Assembly: GCA_023396665.1 (NCBI GenBank)
Contig: JAEWVL010000252.1
Coordinates: 1-8,772, forward strand
Reading direction: 5' to 3'
Source: Spirochaetota bacterium
Lineage (GTDB): Bacteria; Spirochaetota; UBA4802; JAFGJZ01
DNA length: 8,772 nt
Position 1 is the stretch's first letter, and every line of letters starts with the position of its first letter. The position numbers were made by a program, and so were the translations under genes. This document shows positions 5,880 through 8,772 of this stretch, in pieces. The notes beneath the pieces are model-generated. The model worked only from the letters and a program-made list of their open reading frames with translations. It searched no databases and was not told where the DNA came from.

Positions 5880-7940
5880 TCATGAAAGGATGGCCAATAC
5901 GCGTTCATCACTGATGTGCAGCGGAACGGCAATCTCTCCTGTATGTGTTGTCAGAAATTCTTCAGCCGCTTCACGGGCCTTTTCCATCAGTTCAAAATCG
6001 CTGTCGATCGAGGCAAACACGAGGTCCGAAACAAAACCGGATTGCACATTCCCGGTAATTTGACCGGCTCCCCGAAGCGCGAGATCTTTTTCGGCGATAA
6101 AGAACCCGTCGTTGGACTCGGTAATTATCGACAACCGTTCCATTGTTTCCGCGCCTATTTTTCCATGTATCAGAATGCAGAATGACTGATGTTCGCCGCG
6201 ACCGACCCTTCCACGCAACTGATGCAGCTGGGAGAGACCGAAGCGTTCGGCATTGTGTATGACCATCACCGTTGCGTTTGGAACGTCTATTCCCACCTCT
6301 ATTACCGTTGTCGCAACCAAAACAGATATTTTTGCCTGAACAAAATCACGCATCACTGCGTTCTTCTCATCCTTGTTCATCGCACCATGCAGCAGACCGA
6401 CACCGCATCCGGCAAATCTCGGTTTCAATTCTTCAAACTTTGCGGTGGCGGACTCGGCATCCATCTCATCGTTATCTTCAATAAGCGGCAGTACGTAATA
6501 ACACTGTCGTCCCTGTGCGATATACTTTTCCATAGAACGGTATATCCCTTCAATCCGGCTCTCATCGAATAACATGGTTTTAACGGGCAGCCGATTTGCC
6601 GGCTTTTGAAGGATACGACTTATATCTGTTTCGCCGTAAAGGGCCAGTGCAAGCGAGCGCGGAATCGGCGTGGCGGACATCACGATCAGACCGGCGTCAG
6701 GCGCTTTCAGTCGAAGGGCTGAACGCTGAGTCGTACCGAAACGATGTTGTTCATCGATGATCGCAAGTGTCAGTTTTCTGAAAATGACATCACCCTGAAA
6801 GATGGCATGTGTTCCGATCAGAAGCAGTATTTCGCCGTTTTTCAACTTTTCAAGAATTTCAATGCGTTCTTTTTTCGGCGTTGATCCGCATAGCAGAGCG
6901 CATTGAATATCAGGAAACAGTGTTCTGAAAAGATCATAATGCTGGCGGGATAGTATTTCTGTCGGTGCCATTAAAGCGCTCTGTTGGTCATTGCAGGCAA
7001 GAAAGTAAATCGCAGCGAAGGCAACTACTGTCTTGCCCGATCCGACATCCCCCTGAATCAGGCGGTTTATTACGGTCTCACTCTGGAGATCCCTGACGAT
7101 GTCGGCTATTGCCTTTTTCTGGTCTTCAGTAAGTTCAAAGGGTAATCGGGAAAAAAAAGCGTCAGGATCAATGCGGGATATTTTTAATCCTTTTAGATTT
7201 TTCAAAGCCAATCGTTGTCTTTTGAAAAAAAGCTGCATCGCGAACAGTTCTTCAAAAGCCAGCCTCTGTCTCGCATGTTCGAGATGCTGAAAACTCTCTG
7301 GAAAATGAAGATTGGAAAAGGCGTCAGCGATATTCATCAGTGCGTATTTTCGCCGAATCGTTTCGGGCAGAGTTTCCCTTGACTCGTCATATTTCACGAA
7401 TTCAGACCGTGAGAGAAGCTTCAGTATTGTTTTTCTGAAAAAGCGTGAACTTATTTTTTTTTCACGCAATCGTCCGCTTCCAGGGTAAACGGGAATTATT
7501 CTTCCCGTGTTCGTTCGCTCGCCTTCGATAAAATCGAACTCAGGATGATACATGATCTTTTTCTTTCGAAAATAGATTTTACCTGAAAAAACGGCTCGGG
7601 TTCCTTTCACGAAGAGTTCCTGAAAAAAACGTATCCCCCCGTAAAATATTACAGAAAGATAGCCCGTTCCGTCAAATACGCTCAGTTCGAGAAAATGTTT
7701 TTTATAACCTGCGACTTCACAACTTTCTACAAGTCCCTCAACGGTGACAAAGTCGCCTTCATTGCACTCGAAAATTTTTTGTGTTTGTGAAAGGTCTATA
7801 TAACGGCGTGGTCTGAAACAAAGTAGATCCGCAACGGTGACCAGCCCAAGCTCTTCCCGTAGAACAGCCGCGCGTTTTTCACCAATGCCGGGAAGTGATG
7901 TTAGCGATTGAGACATATAAAAATCAAAATGCAAGGTCAT
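5880..7940 (-). CDS. recG: ATP-dependent DNA helicase RecG
   Basis: RecG is a cytoplasmic superfamily 2 double-strand DNA translocase that reverses stalled replication forks and migrates Holliday junctions and R-loops. The 686 residues match the usual length (E. coli 693). An N-terminal helix-hairpin-helix-like segment (SLPGIGEKRAAVL, then DLL and PRRY) leads into the wedge/OB-fold domain at about 60-160. The motor domains follow: Walker A GDVGSGKT at 297-304, the RecG-type DEQH box at 396-399, the MSATPIPRSLAL motif III region, and the C-terminal QLRGRVGRG motif VI. The start is uncertain. The ATG at 7940 has AAGG only one base upstream; the in-frame ATG at 7916 (M9, MSQSLTSLPGIG) has no clear ribosome binding site but gives a family-like N-terminus. 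The gene is convergent with the ftsH operon and divergent from dinB. Confidence 0.97.
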   Translation of the reverse strand: MTLHFDFYMSQSLTSLPGIGEKRAAVLREELGLVTVADLLCFRPRRYIDLSQTQKIFECNEGDFVTVEGLVESCEVAGYKKHFLELSVFDGTGYLSVIFYGGIRFFQELFVKGTRAVFSGKIYFRKKKIMYHPEFDFIEGERTNTGRIIPVYPGSGRLREKKISSRFFRKTILKLLSRSEFVKYDESRETLPETIRRKYALMNIADAFSNLHFPESFQHLEHARQRLAFEELFAMQLFFKRQRLALKNLKGLKISRIDPDAFFSRLPFELTEDQKKAIADIVRDLQSETVINRLIQGDVGSGKTVVAFAAIYFLACNDQQSALMAPTEILSRQHYDLFRTLFPDIQCALLCGSTPKKERIEILEKLKNGEILLLIGTHAIFQGDVIFRKLTLAIIDEQHRFGTTQRSALRLKAPDAGLIVMSATPIPRSLALALYGETDISRILQKPANRLPVKTMLFDESRIEGIYRSMEKYIAQGRQCYYVLPLIEDNDEMDAESATAKFEELKPRFAGCGVGLLHGAMNKDEKNAVMRDFVQAKISVLVATTVIEVGIDVPNATVMVIHNAERFGLSQLHQLRGRVGRGEHQSFCILIHGKIGAETMERLSIITESNDGFFIAEKDLALRGAGQITGNVQSGFVSDLVFASIDSDFELMEKAREAAEEFLTTHTGEIAVPLHISDERVLAILS
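7916..7921 (+). promoter_or_regulatory. Alternative dinB -10 element inside the recG 5' end
   Basis: TATAAA (5/6 to consensus) on the plus strand, without a TG extension and with no good -35 at 16-18 bp. If used, transcription would start near 7928 and both recG-dinB inverted repeats would lie in a roughly 67-nt dinB leader as RNA hairpins. Weak evidence. Confidence 0.2.
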
Positions 7941-7946
7941 ACCTTG
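7932..7946. repeat. 15-bp palindrome centred on the upstream recG start codon
   Basis: CAAGGT (7932-7937) and ACCTTG (7941-7946) are perfect 6-bp arms around CAT, which on the minus strand is the ATG at 7940. In recG mRNA this would put the start codon in a 3-nt loop and pair the AAGG. It shares three bases (7944-7946) with the neighbouring larger inverted repeat, so the two structures cannot form fully together. Confidence 0.5.
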
Positions 7947-7966
7947 TCAAGAAGATTACTTGACAA
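7944..7966. promoter_or_regulatory. 23-bp operator-like inverted repeat between recG and dinB
   Basis: Perfect 8-bp arms, TTGTCAAG (7944-7951) and CTTGACAA (7959-7966), flank a 7-bp AT-rich centre. Each arm holds a consensus -35 hexamer, TTGACA, pointing outward: plus strand 7960-7965 towards dinB, minus strand 7950-7945 towards recG. The matching -10 sequences are poor: TATGTG at 7984-7989 for dinB (18-bp spacing) and TTTGAT at 7928-7923 for recG (16-bp spacing). The -35 likeness may therefore be a by-product of the palindrome. It does not match the E. coli LexA box (CTGT-N8-ACAG) or the Bacillus one (GAAC-N4-GTTC). A dimeric repressor site controlling both genes is the simplest reading. Confidence 0.5.
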
Positions 7967-7994
7967 AGCGAACGCACTACACATATGTGGAGCC

Positions 7995-8772
7995 ATGAAG
8001 CCGAGTATCATACATTTTGATATGGACGCGTTTTTTGCCGCCGTTGAGCAACGAGACAATCCTTCACTGAAGGGACGCCCCGTTGTAATCGGTGCGGATC
8101 CTAAAAACGGAAAGGGAAGGGGCGTTGTATCCACCGCCTCATACGAGGCTCGCAAATACGGCATACGTTCGGCCATGCCGGTATCGGAGGCGTGGCGACG
8201 CTGTCCCGACGCAGTATTTCTGCCTCCGCGCATGCGACGCTACGAAGAGATATCCTGTCACATCATGCATCTGTGCGAGCGCTATACTCCGGACATCGAA
8301 CAGATCAGTCTTGACGAGGCTTTTCTCGACTGTTCTGCAAGCCTTTCGCTATTTGGAGGTGCGGAAGCCATAGCCAGAGGCATTAAAAACGACATCTTTC
8401 AGACAACCGGATTAAGCGCTTCAATTGGTATATCAGCCATAAAATCCATTGCCAAGATATGTTCGGATATGCAAAAACCAGACGGTTTCACCGTCTGTCC
8501 TCCCGGTAAGGAACGTGATTTTATCGCCGCTCTTCCCCTTTCTGTTTTGTGGGGTGCCGGTAAAAAGGGTGTAGCTTTTCTCAATTCTCTGGGCTACACG
8601 AAAGTGGGCGACATTGCCGCGTTAAGCGAAAAACACATGCAATCCCTTATGGGCGCATCCGGTATACATCTTTGGCGTATGGCCAACGCAATCGATGAGC
8701 GTGAGGTTGAATCGAAATCACAACAGCAAAAATCTGTCAGCGAAGAACATACATTTATGAACGATGTCAGCG
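7995..8772 (+). CDS. dinB: DNA polymerase IV (Y-family, DinB), N-terminal part, cut by window edge
   Basis: DinB is an error-prone translesion DNA polymerase without proofreading that bypasses minor-groove lesions at stalled forks. The 259 visible codons cover the palm, fingers and thumb and enter the little finger; full proteins are about 350-400 residues. HFDMDAFFAAVEQ starts at residue 7, with catalytic D9 and steric-gate F14. SLDEAFLD supplies D107/E108, completing the metal site. The GRGVVSTASYEARKYGIRSAMP region belongs to the fingers. The thumb helix-hairpin-helix is LWGAGKK and following, and KSVSEEHTF opens the little finger. The C-terminal clamp-binding motif is beyond the window. 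The ATG at 7995 has GGAG at 7989-7992, only 2 nt away, which is short spacing; no longer in-frame start is supported. The gene is divergent from recG across a 54-bp spacer. Confidence 0.95.
   Translation, partial: MKPSIIHFDMDAFFAAVEQRDNPSLKGRPVVIGADPKNGKGRGVVSTASYEARKYGIRSAMPVSEAWRRCPDAVFLPPRMRRYEEISCHIMHLCERYTPDIEQISLDEAFLDCSASLSLFGGAEAIARGIKNDIFQTTGLSASIGISAIKSIAKICSDMQKPDGFTVCPPGKERDFIAALPLSVLWGAGKKGVAFLNSLGYTKVGDIAALSEKHMQSLMGASGIHLWRMANAIDEREVESKSQQQKSVSEEHTFMNDVS

Noticed and set aside
6189..6572. Plus-strand 127-codon frame
   Set aside because: It is antisense to the RecG helicase motifs, which fix the true strand and frame.
7944..7966. Classical LexA (SOS) box at recG-dinB
   Set aside because: The arms and spacing do not match the E. 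coli or Bacillus consensus. An SOS role is left as a hypothesis only.
7937..8233. Minus-strand 98-codon frame between recG and dinB
   Set aside because: It is antisense to the conserved catalytic N-terminus of DinB.

Overview
The window reads as ordinary bacterial chromosome with mid-40s %GC by eye. It is tightly packed, with six protein genes: five recognisable housekeeping genes and one long protein I do not recognise. I see no mobile element, CRISPR array, rRNA, tRNA or clear sign of transfer. The host is a bacterium with a membrane-anchored FtsH. From memory, the order tilS, ftsH, long uncharacterised gene also occurs in Borrelia, so a spirochaete or a relative is a reasonable but unproven guess.

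Layout. (1) Positions 1-707, minus: the 5' 235 codons of an alpha-D-phosphohexomutase (phosphoglucomutase/phosphomannomutase, PgcA/PGM2-like), cut by the window edge. (2) Positions 708-940: an AT-rich divergent intergenic region. It has matching extended -10 elements facing the two genes, a 27-bp inverted repeat and a short direct repeat. (3) Positions 941-5862, plus: a compact operon of tilS (tRNA-Ile lysidine synthase), ftsH (membrane AAA+ zinc protease) and a 539-residue unknown protein. tilS and ftsH overlap by one base. The third gene starts 21 bp after ftsH, with its ribosome binding site inside a small inverted repeat. (4) Positions 5880-7940, minus: recG, convergent with the operon and only 17 bp from it. 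(5) Positions 7941-7994: a 54-bp divergent spacer holding a perfect operator-like inverted repeat. (6) Positions 7995-8772, plus: the first 259 codons of dinB (DNA polymerase IV), cut by the right edge.

How the genes relate. TilS (decoding of AUA codons) and FtsH (membrane protein quality control) are often neighbours in bacteria, usually with hpt nearby; hpt is not between them here. RecG (fork reversal and branch migration) and DinB (translesion synthesis) both deal with stalled or damaged replication forks. Their divergent arrangement around a shared palindrome suggests coordinated control, which is an inference.

I did not find a clearly new multi-gene system. The best leads are the unknown third gene of the ftsH operon, which carries an RX4HXY motif near its C-terminus, and the two palindromic regulatory regions.
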